A DNA stretch of 64,000 bases from Flagellimonas allohymeniacidonis (GCF_004296335.1 NZ_SGIU01000002.1:199882-263881); one strand, 5' to 3'; shown: positions 42,910 to 53,074, counted from the first letter of the stretch. The notes: generated by a model not told the origin, from the letters alone. Made by a program: numbers and translations.

Positions 42910-42928
42910 TTCCTAATTAAATTAGGAA
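42910..42928. promoter_or_regulatory. 19-bp palindrome before marR, candidate operator
   Basis: TTCCTAATTAAATTAGGAA is a perfect inverted repeat around one central base. It uses the AATTAGGA half-site of the two other sites in this module but with the halves in the opposite order. It overlaps the stop of the DUF2024 gene. Confidence 0.55.
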
Positions 42929-43185
42929 CAATTTTCCATTTCAATAATGTGATAGCCCTTTTCCGAAATGCTATTCACAACTTGTGGCGGAGCAGACTGG
43001 ATATGGCAAAAGCGACATTCACTGGAAGTAAGAACTCCGGTTCCAAATAGTTTTGTATTCAAATACTTCTTTCCGTATTCAAAAATGATATCGGTATCTA
43101 TCATCTTATCGGGAACCAAAATATCAAAATGCATCACTTTTCCATCTTCGCGAGGTACATAGGTATCCCAAACTGAAACTCTCAT
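42922..43185 (-). CDS. DUF2024 family protein
   Basis: Small soluble 87-residue protein starting MRVSVWDTYVPREDGKVMHFDI, the DUF2024 signature. It has SSECRFCHIQSA with a CxxC and a His near 57-63, so it could bind metal. The family has no established function. It lies 2 bases after the lipoprotein gene and before the MarR gene. Confidence 0.85.
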   Translation of the reverse strand: MRVSVWDTYVPREDGKVMHFDILVPDKMIDTDIIFEYGKKYLNTKLFGTGVLTSSECRFCHIQSAPPQVVNSISEKGYHIIEMENCS

Positions 43186-43187
43186 AG

Positions 43188-43913
43188 CTATTGTTTTACG
43201 GTAAAAGGCAATGATAAATCTCCACTCGCAACACTATAGACGTCATAAACGCCCAACATGGGTTTGTCCTCCAAGCTAGTGTTTACTTTCATAAAAGCAG
43301 CTACGCCGTCATACTGAAAATCAGTTTTGTTGCTGATACGATAATTGGGAACCACTACCTTGATAATGTTTTCTTTTTGTAATACAGGATAACCCGGGGA
43401 ATCCATAAACATGGGCATTCCGGGATTGGTTGGAGGCAAAACGACAGTATGATCGGCCTTTTTGAATTGTTTCACTGAAAGTCCACCTGCAACTCTTGAG
43501 TCTTCAACCAGCACTACCCAGTGCGGGTGCCAAATGACGCCATCATTATCATAAATCGCATCACTATTTTCATCCCAAAGCGGGGTGTCGTCAAAATCAG
43601 GATGGGAGGTCAGGGCCAACGCCACAATACCTTCGGTTTCACTAAAACCAACATCCACCGATTTAAGACTAGTAGGGAACACATAACCTAAAACCGGTGC
43701 GCCATCCAACTGACCCGCAGGGGTCGGAACGGTTCTACCGGCATTTCCCTCTACCGCAATTTCCCAAACTGTCACAGCCAAATCATGTTCATGGGTAACT
43801 TGAACAGCTTTTATTGAAAAATCGTTGTTGTTGTACGGACTTTTTTGGGCACAGGAGCTAAATGAAATTCCTATAGCAAACAGTCCCATAATTACAATAC
43901 TTTTTGTTTTCAT
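43188..43913 (-). CDS. Exported lipoprotein of unknown function
   Basis: A signal sequence ends in SFSSCAQ near 17-23, a plausible lipoprotein cut. The 241 residues include THEHDLAVTVWEIAVEG near 40, and IWHPHWVVLVEDSRVAGGL near 135, with several His and Asp/Glu that could bind metal. The C-terminus ends YSVASGDLSLPFTVKQ. I do not recognise a named family. It is the second gene of the thioredoxin-MarR module. Confidence 0.75.
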   Translation of the reverse strand: MKTKSIVIMGLFAIGISFSSCAQKSPYNNNDFSIKAVQVTHEHDLAVTVWEIAVEGNAGRTVPTPAGQLDGAPVLGYVFPTSLKSVDVGFSETEGIVALALTSHPDFDDTPLWDENSDAIYDNDGVIWHPHWVVLVEDSRVAGGLSVKQFKKADHTVVLPPTNPGMPMFMDSPGYPVLQKENIIKVVVPNYRISNKTDFQYDGVAAFMKVNTSLEDKPMLGVYDVYSVASGDLSLPFTVKQ

Positions 43914-43924
43914 AATATTTTAAA

Positions 43925-43937
43925 TTAGGATTCCTAA
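43925..43937. promoter_or_regulatory. TTAGGA-T-TCCTAA palindrome, candidate MarR operator
   Basis: A perfect 13-bp inverted repeat, 11 bases before the lipoprotein ATG and after the thioredoxin stop. It matches the site in the thioredoxin promoter with one difference. Confidence 0.65.
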
Positions 43938-43952
43938 CTTTATAATTTAAAA

Positions 43953-44186
43953 TTACGCCTTGACCTCTTCGAGGGAAGCGCCATAGTTGATATGGAGAAC
44001 ATTTCCCGTTGGGGTCACCAAAGCCGGTACCGACTTCACTCCCAGCGTTTCCGCTTCTGATATTTGACTTGTTTTCTCCCCAAGGTGAACAATATTGATA
44101 TTGTCTTCACCCACTAGCTGGACAATCTCTTGTTCAGCGCTAACACATACCGGACAACCCGCGTGATAAAAAATTGACTTTTTCAT
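43953..44186 (-). CDS. Small thioredoxin-like protein
   Basis: A compact 77-residue thioredoxin fold starting MKKSIFYHAGCPVCVSAEQ, with the redox motif CPVC at 11-14 and the cis-proline in VKSVPALVT near 53. ATG at 44186 is chosen; an upstream extension to 44225 lies in the promoter. There is no signal peptide, so it is cytoplasmic. It is the first gene of the module and could feed electrons to, or be sensed with, the cysteine-bearing MarR protein. Confidence 0.85.
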   Translation of the reverse strand: MKKSIFYHAGCPVCVSAEQEIVQLVGEDNINIVHLGEKTSQISEAETLGVKSVPALVTPTGNVLHINYGASLEEVKA

Positions 44187-44222
44187 TGTTAATAGAATTA
44201 AAATTATTGCAAAATCGCAATG

Positions 44223-44254
44223 CAAATATAGTAAGGATTCCTAATTAAAACAAA
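44223..44254 (-). promoter_or_regulatory. Thioredoxin-module promoter with operator in its spacer
   Basis: Minus strand has TTTG at 44251-44254 and TATATTTG at 44223-44230, 20 bases apart, both consensus. Between them lies TTAGGAATCCTTA (44232-44244), one base from the -7 element and a one-mismatch copy of the TTAGGA palindrome at 43925-43937. A repressor bound here would block transcription of the thioredoxin-lipoprotein-DUF2024-marR unit. Confidence 0.75.
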
Positions 44255-44313
44255 TTTGAGCTAATTTTCAATCTTTGTTGCTTGTTTTCTAGTGACTCAA
44301 GGTTTGGAATATC

Positions 44314-45225
44314 CTATTCAAAAGATTTTAAGATGTTCGGTAAGTCGGTGCTATTACCTTTGAGCGTTCTAAAATTTTGATAATAGCCATCATCAATTTG
44401 ATAAAATCGGTCGGTTTGCTTCGCTTCGGACCAGCCATTTTTTACGGCCTCTAAACTGTGTGGTGCTTTTTGGTGTAAGGTCAAGAACACCTTGCTAATC
44501 TTTTCCCTGTCGGTATCTGCCAAATCATTGTTCAATAATACCGGTCCCAAAGGAATTTCGTCAGAGAGCCATAGAACCTTCAGGGAATCAGCACCAGGTT
44601 TGGAAGCAATTTGCTTGTAGAATTCACTGCTTCCTATTGCCGCTATATCCGTTTCGTTGGACAGCAACTTATTAAAGGTTTTAGTATGGTCTCCTCCATA
44701 ACTGACCGATTCAAAGTCTGCTTCAGGGTTTTTGATGCCTAGAGAACTTAGCAACAATCGAGGCATAAGATTACCAGAAGTTGAACCCTGAGCAACAAAG
44801 GTCATCCTTAAATTCTCCACCTGGCCCACAAGATCTTTTAAATCCGTAATGCTGTCGGTATTGCCCAATAACACTGATTTGTAGTTATCGACAGCATTTT
44901 CAGTAACCTTTAGCGTCGCGATAGGATGCATTACATCATTATCCGTGGATAAAATTAGATAGCCCAGGGTGTTGATCAAGGCGATATCTACCTCTTTTGC
45001 CTTAATGCCTCTAATAAAGGAGGGGACATCAGGATAACTTCTCACCTCAACCTTTCTGTTCAATTGTTTTTCCAAGTCTTTGGATAATGGCAACAAATTA
45101 TCTATGCGGTCATTGGTGGAGTAGGTATAGGTTGCAAGTATTAAAGGTTCTTTTTTTTGACACCTATAGGAGCACAAAACAAGAAAAAGTAGGGTAAGAA
45201 GTTTTACCGAATGAAGTTTAATCAT
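44314..45225 (-). CDS. PhnD-like periplasmic substrate-binding lipoprotein
   Basis: A lipoprotein signal (LFLVLCSYRC near 14-23) leads a 303-residue type 2 periplasmic binding protein with YSTNDRIDNLLPLSKDLEKQL near 34, AQGSTSGNLMPRLLL near 155 and YGGDHTKTF near 185, as in phosphate/phosphite/phosphonate binders. No permease or ATPase gene is adjacent, so it may serve a distant transporter or signal through another protein. The ligand is not readable. Confidence 0.85.
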   Translation of the reverse strand: MIKLHSVKLLTLLFLVLCSYRCQKKEPLILATYTYSTNDRIDNLLPLSKDLEKQLNRKVEVRSYPDVPSFIRGIKAKEVDIALINTLGYLILSTDNDVMHPIATLKVTENAVDNYKSVLLGNTDSITDLKDLVGQVENLRMTFVAQGSTSGNLMPRLLLSSLGIKNPEADFESVSYGGDHTKTFNKLLSNETDIAAIGSSEFYKQIASKPGADSLKVLWLSDEIPLGPVLLNNDLADTDREKISKVFLTLHQKAPHSLEAVKNGWSEAKQTDRFYQIDDGYYQNFRTLKGNSTDLPNILKSFE

Positions 45226-45261
45226 TTTTGATATGTTTTAAGATTGATGATTGAATGAGGG

Positions 45262-45291
45262 CAAAAGTAAACTATATACCATAAAAACAAA
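45262..45291 (-). promoter_or_regulatory. Promoter of the PhnD-like gene
   Basis: TTTG at 45288-45291 and TACTTTTG at 45262-45269 on the minus strand, 18 bases apart, 36 bases before the ATG. Confidence 0.65.
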
Positions 45292-45333
45292 GTGTCCTAT
45301 GCCAGGGTTCCGCTTAAGCTAAAGCAAAAACAC

Positions 45334-46407
45334 CTAAAAAAACAAATTCCTACTACTATCCAGGTCTTGTTGAACATTGGGGTCGGAACAATTGATCAAT
45401 GCGGTGAACACCACCTCTTCATTGGGGTAAACGAAAAAGTTGGTATAGGCTCCAACGCTATTACCCACATGACCTACAAAGGGTCTGCCATATTCATCTT
45501 GACTAACTTGAAAGCCAAGCCCATAGTAGGTGGGCTTCCCATTTACTGTCTGTGAAGACAGCAGCTCAGTATAGGTAGCCGAGGTAAGTAACTCTTGCTT
45601 GATAATGGCCTGTCCCAATCGAGCTATGTCATCACTTGTGGAAAGGTAACCCCCACCCGCAAGCTTGTAAAAATTATTCACTGGAACAGCATTTCGAAAC
45701 CCTAAGGTGTTTTTTGTGTAAAACTGCGGGTTGGGGTTTTTCCGTTTAGATTCATAGCCATCTTTTCTGGGTAAAGAGGTATCGCTCATCCCAAGTGGAA
45801 TCAAAATCTTTTCCTGAACATAGTTTTCAAAAGGTATTCCACTTGCTTCCTGCATGGCCAAGGAAAGCAGAACAAAATCATAGCTGTTGTAGAGATAGCC
45901 CATTCCCGGTTCAAACACCAAGGGGTCATTTTGAAAGACTTGAAGGCTATCTTTTATGGAATAGGGCCGGTTCAATGCAAATTCCTTACCGCGATACCCT
46001 CGAATTCCGGCAGTGTGAGCGGCCAATTGCCGCAGTGTAAAATCATATTTCTTTTTTGGATAGTAGGGTACATGTTTGTAAAATGAATCGTCCCATTGAA
46101 TGACACCTTCCTCTACCATTTTCCCCAAGGCCATGGCAGTAATGCACTTTGAGATACTTGCAATTCGAAAGGGAGTTTTTTTGGGATCGACAGGAACTTT
46201 CCTTTCCATATCACTATACCCATAGCCCTTTTGAAGTAAAATCTCTTCCTTGCTGGTTATTGTAATTGAAATTCCGGGAATTCGTGATTCAGCAAATAGA
46301 TTGTGTAAAATGGCATCTGATTTTTCCCTTCCTTCCAAATCCTCGAGCAATCTAACCCTAGGTTCTGCTTTTAGCCAATTCTGAATCCTAGAGAAAAACC
46401 GTTTCAT
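45334..46407 (-). CDS. Serine hydrolase of the beta-lactamase/class C PBP family
   Basis: A 357-residue protein with the SxxK nucleophile motif S84-I-S-K87 (FRIASISKCITAMALG), a Tyr-containing LYNSYDFVLL segment near 172 as second motif and a C-terminal GLGFQVSQDEYGRPFVGHVGNS with the HxG motif. Such enzymes are esterases, peptidases or carboxypeptidases, rarely true beta-lactamases. There is no evident signal peptide, only a short basic N-terminus. It lies 5 bases after the GIN-domain gene. Confidence 0.88.
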   Translation of the reverse strand: MKRFFSRIQNWLKAEPRVRLLEDLEGREKSDAILHNLFAESRIPGISITITSKEEILLQKGYGYSDMERKVPVDPKKTPFRIASISKCITAMALGKMVEEGVIQWDDSFYKHVPYYPKKKYDFTLRQLAAHTAGIRGYRGKEFALNRPYSIKDSLQVFQNDPLVFEPGMGYLYNSYDFVLLSLAMQEASGIPFENYVQEKILIPLGMSDTSLPRKDGYESKRKNPNPQFYTKNTLGFRNAVPVNNFYKLAGGGYLSTSDDIARLGQAIIKQELLTSATYTELLSSQTVNGKPTYYGLGFQVSQDEYGRPFVGHVGNSVGAYTNFFVYPNEEVVFTALINCSDPNVQQDLDSSRNLFF

Positions 46408-46412
46408 CCTGA

Positions 46413-47216
46413 CTATCTAAAAATCAAACGCCCGTTAAAGAGTTCCTCAACTTCAACCTCGGCAGGTCGATTAAAACTAATGACATCACCTGTTCCCCGA
46501 ATCACTCCGCTTATTCGCTCCTGTGGATTAACGAAAATATCGTTTGTACCTCTATGGTTCAGGTTCACCGTTTCGGCTATAAGCTCTTGGGCTTCTATCC
46601 GTGAATCGCCAGCAGCTACTGTAATATTAAAGTTTGTAACTGCCCCGGCCAACTTAAAAAAGGCTATCCCGTTCACTACTATATTTAAGTCTTGGGAATC
46701 CACCTCCAAATCGAACGAACCATCCGTAGTCTCTGCCTCTGGGTCAACAAAGCTTTCAGCGAATAAAGCAAAACTTGGGTAGTTCAATACCCCATCACTT
46801 GAAATTAAAAGGCCAGTGCTGCTTCGTATTTCAACAATGTTTGGGGAGGTCACATAGATTGTAGACAATCCGTATTCACGAATAAAATTACACCCGTTCT
46901 CATTGCGAACCACAAGTCTATCTCCCTCTACCCTAGCAGAGATATCATTGATCAAAAACTCGCCTGACTCTATTTCCACTTTTTGGGCATCCCCTTGTTT
47001 AAGTACCAAATTGAGATTTTCAAAAACGGTAATTGTAGAAAATACAGGTAAATCCACTTCAATACGCTTTAGATCCCCTGCATTTTGAAAACAATCGGGA
47101 ACATTTTCTCCATTGCAGCCCCAAAACATGAGAACAGCAAGCAGCAACAGGCTTCCTTTTTGAAGAAAAGACCTCAAAACATCAACTCCTATTCCCAATG
47201 GTTCCAACTTTATCAT
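46413..47216 (-). CDS. GIN-domain (DUF2807) lipoprotein
   Basis: An unusually long N-region precedes a lipobox-like LMFWGC near 29-34; a later start is possible but none is better. The 267 residues are rich in short strands with repeating V-V-D-N turns, as in GIN proteins. It is a second GIN protein in the window (other at 31377-32051) but they are not close paralogues. It sits 7 bases after the PagL-like gene. Confidence 0.8.
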   Translation of the reverse strand: MIKLEPLGIGVDVLRSFLQKGSLLLLAVLMFWGCNGENVPDCFQNAGDLKRIEVDLPVFSTITVFENLNLVLKQGDAQKVEIESGEFLINDISARVEGDRLVVRNENGCNFIREYGLSTIYVTSPNIVEIRSSTGLLISSDGVLNYPSFALFAESFVDPEAETTDGSFDLEVDSQDLNIVVNGIAFFKLAGAVTNFNITVAAGDSRIEAQELIAETVNLNHRGTNDIFVNPQERISGVIRGTGDVISFNRPAEVEVEELFNGRLIFR

Positions 47217-47223
47217 ATTCAGG

Positions 47224-48324
47224 CTACAATCTTACTCCTATTCCAAATTCCAACGCTTCGGCCTTAGCGCCATGTGATTTTAAGGTAATTGCCCCAAAAA
47301 TCTTACCTCCAAAATATCGTTTTAGTCCGATACGATTATATACCCTTCCCTCAAAATCAAAGGGATAATAGACATAATACCCCAGTTGGGTCTCGATACT
47401 AAGTTTGTTCACAAATAATTCATGACCCACAAATAGCCCCACTCTTTTAAAATCTGTGTCTGAATCAACGTTCAACTCTGGGAAGGATATCGACTGAAAT
47501 CGAATCAATTCCTTCAAAAAATTGGAGAAGAAAGCATCAACTCCAAACTGAATCGCACTTCTTCCTCCCAATCGCTTATCTGCATAGGCCGATAAAATCC
47601 AAAAGCCATATTGTCCTGAGTTAATTACATCACTTTCGTTCACCCCACTTCGAAGAACAAGATTATAACGAATGGGCTCCGTAATTTTTTCCTTGGCTTT
47701 TGGCTCGATGTAATCATAGGTTTTTCCTCCATCCAGATTGTAGGTGAGCCCTACATTAAAAGCCATTGTATTTGTGGAGGTATTGGGGGCCCTGAAATTG
47801 GCATTGGAGTAATGAATCAACGTAAGGCCCGCTTTTACGCCCATTCCTTTGAATAAGTTCTCTTTATGGTAGTTTAACAAAACTACTGTTGATGCCAACA
47901 AATGTGTGCCATAGGCATTGTTTCGAAAATTGTTGTTTTTATCGTATGGATTGGTATTATAAGCCACGCCCTGTCCTATCCTAAGCTGCAGATTTCTCTT
48001 TAAAAAATAAAAGTTATAGTGTGCGTAAAGGCCAAAATGCTCGCCAAGGGTGGCGTTATTCATGTCTTGGTATACAAAAGTGAAACCAGTGTCAGGGTAT
48101 CCCAAATCAGCTTCCCAATCTTCGTGGCCGTAACGTTTTTTGCTTAGACCCAAGATAATGCCTCTTGGATGCTCGGTAATCAAATGGGATATATCAGGAT
48201 TGTGCAATACGATGGATCCATAAAATGGGGTGGCATCCAGCACAAACTTTTTAGGAACCTCCCCTTCTTGGGAATATCCTTTGAAGATGAATAAAATCAA
48301 ACAGAAACAAAGTAGGTGCTTCAT
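47224..48324 (-). CDS. Acyloxyacyl hydrolase, lipid A deacylase (PagL)-like
   Basis: A signal peptide (1-18, ending GYSQ) is followed by an outer membrane barrel of about 345 residues. The catalytic His-x-Ser of PagL-type lipid A 3-O-deacylases is present as H171-Y-S173 in LIHYSNANFRAPN. It is longer than the roughly 170-residue Pseudomonas PagL, as usual for Bacteroidota members. It lies 19 bases after metF and may be read from the same transcript. Confidence 0.82.
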   Translation of the reverse strand: MKHLLCFCLILFIFKGYSQEGEVPKKFVLDATPFYGSIVLHNPDISHLITEHPRGIILGLSKKRYGHEDWEADLGYPDTGFTFVYQDMNNATLGEHFGLYAHYNFYFLKRNLQLRIGQGVAYNTNPYDKNNNFRNNAYGTHLLASTVVLLNYHKENLFKGMGVKAGLTLIHYSNANFRAPNTSTNTMAFNVGLTYNLDGGKTYDYIEPKAKEKITEPIRYNLVLRSGVNESDVINSGQYGFWILSAYADKRLGGRSAIQFGVDAFFSNFLKELIRFQSISFPELNVDSDTDFKRVGLFVGHELFVNKLSIETQLGYYVYYPFDFEGRVYNRIGLKRYFGGKIFGAITLKSHGAKAEALEFGIGVRL

Positions 48325-48343
48325 GGAGTGCTAAAGTAGAAAA

Positions 48344-49297
48344 TTAAAACACCTCCTTGGCTATTGCCTTAATGTTATCTGATTTTCCCATGGAATAGTA
48401 GTGCAGAACGGGAACCCCTCCTGCTTTGAGCTCCTTGGATTGTTCTATACACCATTCGATTCCAACCTGTCTTACTTCCTTATTATTTTTACAACCTTCA
48501 ACGGCCTCAATCAATTCTTCGGGAATATCTACACGAAAAACTTGGGGCAATAACTGCAAATGCCTTTTTACTGCTATGGGTTTTATTCCTGGAATGATTG
48601 GGACTTTGATGCCCATATCCCTGGCAGCTTGCACAAAATCAAAATATTTCTTGTTGTCAAAGAACATTTGGGTGACCACGTATTCAGCTCCCAAATCCAC
48701 TTTTTCTTTCAATCGCTTCAAATCCGAGTTTAAAGAAGGGGCTTCCATATGTTTTTCAGGGTAACCTGCCACACCAACACAGAAATCAGCACAATTGTCC
48801 GTTTCTATTACCTCATGAAGATATTCACCCCGGTTCAGCCCTTGGATTTGTTTTACCAAATCCGAAGCGTATTTGTGACCTCCGTTGGTAGGCTCAAAAT
48901 ACTGTTCCTCTTTCATGGCATCGCCACGAAGTGCCATTACATTATCAATACCGAGGTAATGACAGTCTACCAACAAGTACTCAGTTTCCTCCTTTGTGAA
49001 GCCCCCACAAAGTACATGGGGAACGGTATCCACATCGTACTTGTGCTTTATGGAAGCGCAGATACCCAATGTACCGGGCCTCATTCGGGTCAACCTTTTA
49101 TCGAAAAGACCATCCCTATCAATATAAACGTATTCTTCACGAGATGTGGTCACGTCTATAAAGGGAGGTTCAAACTCCATCAACGGATCTATGTTGTCAT
49201 ACAATTCCTGAATGCTTTTCCCTTTGACCGGAGGGATGATCTCAAAGGAAAACAAGGTCTCCCCTTTGGCGTTTTTGATATGCTCAGTTACCTTCAT
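48344..49297 (-). CDS. metF: Methylenetetrahydrofolate reductase
   Basis: FAD-dependent reduction of methylene-THF to methyl-THF, the methyl donor for MetH. The 317 residues form a TIM barrel with FSFEIIPPVKG near 16, VTTSREEY near 50, ALRGD near 125 and QMFFDNKKYFDF near 215. It starts 3 bases after metH2, under the same riboswitch. Confidence 0.95.
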   Translation of the reverse strand: MKVTEHIKNAKGETLFSFEIIPPVKGKSIQELYDNIDPLMEFEPPFIDVTTSREEYVYIDRDGLFDKRLTRMRPGTLGICASIKHKYDVDTVPHVLCGGFTKEETEYLLVDCHYLGIDNVMALRGDAMKEEQYFEPTNGGHKYASDLVKQIQGLNRGEYLHEVIETDNCADFCVGVAGYPEKHMEAPSLNSDLKRLKEKVDLGAEYVVTQMFFDNKKYFDFVQAARDMGIKVPIIPGIKPIAVKRHLQLLPQVFRVDIPEELIEAVEGCKNNKEVRQVGIEWCIEQSKELKAGGVPVLHYYSMGKSDNIKAIAKEVF

Positions 49298-49300
49298 CTT

Positions 49301-51979
49301 TTAAACTTCGACAATATTGGGAGCAAGCCATTTTTGAGCCTCCTCCATTGAAATTTGTTTTCTTTTCGCAAAGTCTTCGACCTGGTCTTGCCTTATTTTT
49401 CCAAGCCCAAAATATTTGGCTTCGGGATGGGCAAAATAATAACCACTGACACTGGCGGCTGGCCACATAGCCAGACTTTCGGTTAATTTTACTTGGATGT
49501 TTTCCTCCACCTGTAGCAACTCCCAAATGGTCAACTTTTCCAAGTGGTCTGGACAGGCAGGATATCCCGGGGCTGGTCTGATGCCTCTATATTTTTCATC
49601 TATCAGCTCATCATTGGACAGGGATTCTGATTTTGAGTAACCCCAATGTTTCAGTCGGACTTCCTTATGCAGATACTCGGCAAATGCCTCAGCCAAACGG
49701 TCTGCCAGAGCCTTTACCATGATGGCATTATAATCATCATGTTTACGCTCAAATTCTTCCGCCAATTCCTTTGTTCCAAAACCGGCCGTGACGCAAAAAC
49801 ATCCCATGTAATCCTGAATTCCCGATTCTTTTGGTGCTATAAAATCTGATAAGGCCAAATTCGGAACCCCATCTCTTTTCTTTAGTTGCTGCCGCAAGGT
49901 TCTAAAAGTAATTGTGGAAGTCTTAATTTCATCGGAAGCCACTTCAATGTCATCCTCATTTATTTGATTGGCTGGAAATAGTCCAAAGATGGCCCTAGCT
50001 TTCAAAAGCTTTTCATTCAACACCTTTTGAAGCATTTTCAGCGCATCACCAAATAATTCTGAAGCCTGTTCACCTACAATATCATCCTTAAGGATATTTG
50101 GATATTTTCCGTGTAGGTCCCAGCTACGGAAGAAAGGGGTCCAATCAATAAAATCGGTAAGTTTTTTCAAATCGAAATCATCCCAGACCTGAATTCCCAA
50201 TTGGATTGGTTTTACAATATCGGAAGAATGCCAGTCAACCTGCAGTTTATTCTCCCTTGCTTCTTGGAGGCTTAAGTACTTTTTCTGTTTGGTACGATTT
50301 AAAAATTTATCCCTAAAACTCTCATAGTCGAGTTTGACCGTTTTCTTGTAGTTGTCGGAGGTTTCCTTCTGCAACAAGTCCCCGACAACCGTTACTGCCC
50401 TTGAGGCGTCATTCACATGCACCACGGAATGGCTATAAACCGGGTCTATTTTAACTGCGGTATGCGCTTTGCTTGTAGTAGCTCCTCCAATCAACAAAGG
50501 CACTTTAAAGGACTGGCGCTCCATTTCTTTTGCCAAAAAGACCATTTCATCCAGCGAAGGCGTAATCAATCCACTTAATCCCACAATATCCACTTGCTCT
50601 TCTTTGGCCCTTTGAATAATCTTTTCTGGTGGTACCATTACCCCCATATCCACAATTTCATAGTTATTGCAGGCCAATACCACACTTACGATGTTCTTTC
50701 CAATATCATGTACATCGCCCTTCACTGTCGCCATCAAAATCTTTCCTGCCGATTTTGAGTTGGACTCCTTTGATTCTTCTATATAGGGGGTTAGGTAAGC
50801 AACCGCCTTTTTCATGACTCGGGCTGACTTTACCACTTGGGGCAAAAACATTTTCCCGCTTCCGAATAGGTCTCCCACCACGTTCATTCCGGTCATCAAA
50901 TGCCCTTCAATAACTTCTATCGGCTTTTCTGCGACCAGTCTTGCTTCTTCCACGTCCTCAACTATGAATTGGTCAATCCCCTTTACCAGGGCACGGGTGA
51001 TTCTATCTTGAAGGGGTTCTTCCCTCCAAGAGAGGTCGACTTTGCTTTCCTTTGATTTGCCGACCACAGTTTCCGCAAATTCCAATAGCCGTTCTGTAGC
51101 ATCTTCCTTTCGGTTTAAGAGAACATCTTCCACATATTCGAGCAAGTCTTTAGGAATATCATCATAGATCTCCAGCATGGCCGGGTTTACAATACCCATG
51201 TTCATTCCCGCCTTAATGGCATGATAGAGAAATGCAGAATGCATGGCTTCCCGAACGGTATTGTTTCCACGGAAAGAAAAAGATACATTACTCACTCCCC
51301 CACTTACATTACAATAGGGCAAATTCTCCCTTACCCATTGGGTGCCTTCAATAAAATCGAGGGCATTTCGTTTATGCTCCTCCATACCTGTGGCAACAGG
51401 AAAGATATTCAGATCAAAAATGATGTCCTCGGGAGAAAATTTCACTTGGTCGACCAAGACACGATACGACCGTTTGGCGATTTCGATACGGCGCTCCAAA
51501 TTATCGGCCTGCCCCACCTCATCAAAGGCCATTACAATTACCGCGGCACCGTAACGTTTAATCAGTTTGGCCTGCCGAATAAACTCTGCTTCGCCTTCTT
51601 TAAGGCTAATGGAATTTACCACACATTTCCCTTGAACCACTTGTAATCCAGCTTCGATGATCTCCCATTTTGAACTGTCGATCATTATGGGAACCCTGGC
51701 GATGTCAGGTTCGGCCACAATAAGATTCAAGAATCGAACCATGGCTTCCTTACCATCGATAAGGCCATCATCCATGTTCACGTCGATTATTTGGGCTCCT
51801 CCTTCCACTTGGTGGCGGGCAATTTCAAGAGCTTCCTCATACTTTTCTTCCTTGATCAACCGAAGAAACCGCTTTGACCCTGCTACATTGGTCCGCTCCC
51901 CAACATTGATGAAATTGCTTTCTGGGGTGATGACCAACGGCTCGAGACCACTTAACTTTAAGTATCGTTGTTCTTTCAT
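49301..51979 (-). CDS. metH: Methionine synthase, pterin/B12/activation part
   Basis: The C-terminal three modules of cobalamin-dependent methionine synthase, 892 residues. The pterin domain (about 10-270) has [13 protein letters not shown]; the B12 domain (about 330-560) has the cobalt-ligand motif DVHDIGKN near 425; the AdoMet reactivation domain (about 600-880) has [12 protein letters not shown]. The homocysteine module is the separate gene upstream, 4 bases away. Each part starts and ends at a clean domain border, so this is a split gene and not a frameshift. Confidence 0.95.
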   Translation of the reverse strand: MKEQRYLKLSGLEPLVITPESNFINVGERTNVAGSKRFLRLIKEEKYEEALEIARHQVEGGAQIIDVNMDDGLIDGKEAMVRFLNLIVAEPDIARVPIMIDSSKWEIIEAGLQVVQGKCVVNSISLKEGEAEFIRQAKLIKRYGAAVIVMAFDEVGQADNLERRIEIAKRSYRVLVDQVKFSPEDIIFDLNIFPVATGMEEHKRNALDFIEGTQWVRENLPYCNVSGGVSNVSFSFRGNNTVREAMHSAFLYHAIKAGMNMGIVNPAMLEIYDDIPKDLLEYVEDVLLNRKEDATERLLEFAETVVGKSKESKVDLSWREEPLQDRITRALVKGIDQFIVEDVEEARLVAEKPIEVIEGHLMTGMNVVGDLFGSGKMFLPQVVKSARVMKKAVAYLTPYIEESKESNSKSAGKILMATVKGDVHDIGKNIVSVVLACNNYEIVDMGVMVPPEKIIQRAKEEQVDIVGLSGLITPSLDEMVFLAKEMERQSFKVPLLIGGATTSKAHTAVKIDPVYSHSVVHVNDASRAVTVVGDLLQKETSDNYKKTVKLDYESFRDKFLNRTKQKKYLSLQEARENKLQVDWHSSDIVKPIQLGIQVWDDFDLKKLTDFIDWTPFFRSWDLHGKYPNILKDDIVGEQASELFGDALKMLQKVLNEKLLKARAIFGLFPANQINEDDIEVASDEIKTSTITFRTLRQQLKKRDGVPNLALSDFIAPKESGIQDYMGCFCVTAGFGTKELAEEFERKHDDYNAIMVKALADRLAEAFAEYLHKEVRLKHWGYSKSESLSNDELIDEKYRGIRPAPGYPACPDHLEKLTIWELLQVEENIQVKLTESLAMWPAASVSGYYFAHPEAKYFGLGKIRQDQVEDFAKRKQISMEEAQKWLAPNIVEV

Positions 51980-51983
51980 GAAT

Positions 51984-52997
51984 CTATGCCAAGACTTTGC
52001 TTGCGGACTTTGAATTTCGAGGTTGGTATTTGTCTGCCAATTCTGCGATTGCCTTTATATGTTCAGGGGTGGTCCCACAACATCCTCCCACGATATTGAC
52101 CAATTTTTTATCGAGATATTCCTTGATTTGCCCCGCCATTTGCTCGGGAGTCTCGTCATAGGCTCCAAAGGCATTGGGGAGGCCTGCGTTCGGGTGAGCG
52201 GAAATGGCAAAATCTGATTTTGCAGATACCACTTCCAAGTGTGGTGTCAGTTGTTTAGCTCCTAAGGCACAGTTGAACCCCACTGATAATATTGGAATAT
52301 GGGAAATGGAAATCAAAAAGGCCTCCGCGGTTTGTCCTGAAAGAGTTCTACCGGAAGCATCGGTTATCGTTCCACTTACCATAATGGGAACCTCAATTCC
52401 CTTTTTTTCTTTGACATTTTCAATGGCAAACAGGGCAGCCTTTGCGTTAAGCGTATCGAATATGGTTTCAACCAATAAAATGTCAGCTCCGCCATCTATA
52501 AGGGCCTCTACCTGTTCCTTGTAGGCTTCATAGAGCTCCTCGAAGGATATGGCTCTGTATCCCGGATCATTCACATCTGGAGACATACTGGCCGTTTTAT
52601 TGGTAGGGCCGATACTTCCAGCCACAAATCTGGGTTTGTTGGGTTCCTTGGCAGTAAATTCCTTTGCCACTTTCTTGGCAATCTTTGCCGACTCAAAGTT
52701 CAGTTCATATACCAAATCTTCCATCCCATAATCGGCCATGGCTATTGAAGTTCCGGAAAAGGTATTGGTTTCAACAATATCGGCTCCCGCTTCAAAATAT
52801 TTGCGATGTACTTCGGCAATGGCCTGGGGTTGGGTCAGCGAAAGCAAATCGTTATTCCCTTTTAGGGGCATTTTCCAGTCTTTAAAGCGCTCACCCCGGA
52901 AATGTTCCTCTTCAAACTGGTATTGTTGCAACATAGTACCCATGGCTCCATCCAAAACCAGAATGCGTTTTTCCAATATTTTTTCAATACTCGACAT
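51984..52997 (-). CDS. Methionine synthase, homocysteine-binding part
   Basis: A homocysteine S-methyltransferase domain of 337 residues, starting with [16 protein letters not shown] and carrying the zinc-binding [14 protein letters not shown] near 305-318, with a third Cys in GFNCALG near 240. It must act with the 892-residue partner encoded 4 bases downstream. It is the first gene after the SAM riboswitch. Confidence 0.95.
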   Translation of the reverse strand: MSSIEKILEKRILVLDGAMGTMLQQYQFEEEHFRGERFKDWKMPLKGNNDLLSLTQPQAIAEVHRKYFEAGADIVETNTFSGTSIAMADYGMEDLVYELNFESAKIAKKVAKEFTAKEPNKPRFVAGSIGPTNKTASMSPDVNDPGYRAISFEELYEAYKEQVEALIDGGADILLVETIFDTLNAKAALFAIENVKEKKGIEVPIMVSGTITDASGRTLSGQTAEAFLISISHIPILSVGFNCALGAKQLTPHLEVVSAKSDFAISAHPNAGLPNAFGAYDETPEQMAGQIKEYLDKKLVNIVGGCCGTTPEHIKAIAELADKYQPRNSKSASKVLA

Positions 52998-53074
52998 ACA
53001 GATATCTTGTAGCCCGCAAGGGCCCGTTTACAATAAAATCAAGAAAATGTGGAATAGTTGACAATGAAGCTTTG

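Noticed and set aside
51980..51983. Frameshift splitting metH
   Set aside because: The two proteins end and start at a domain border with their own stop and ATG, and split metH is known in flavobacteria.
53012..53023. GC hairpin before metH as a terminator
   Set aside because: Only four pairs and no T-run; at most it affects translation.
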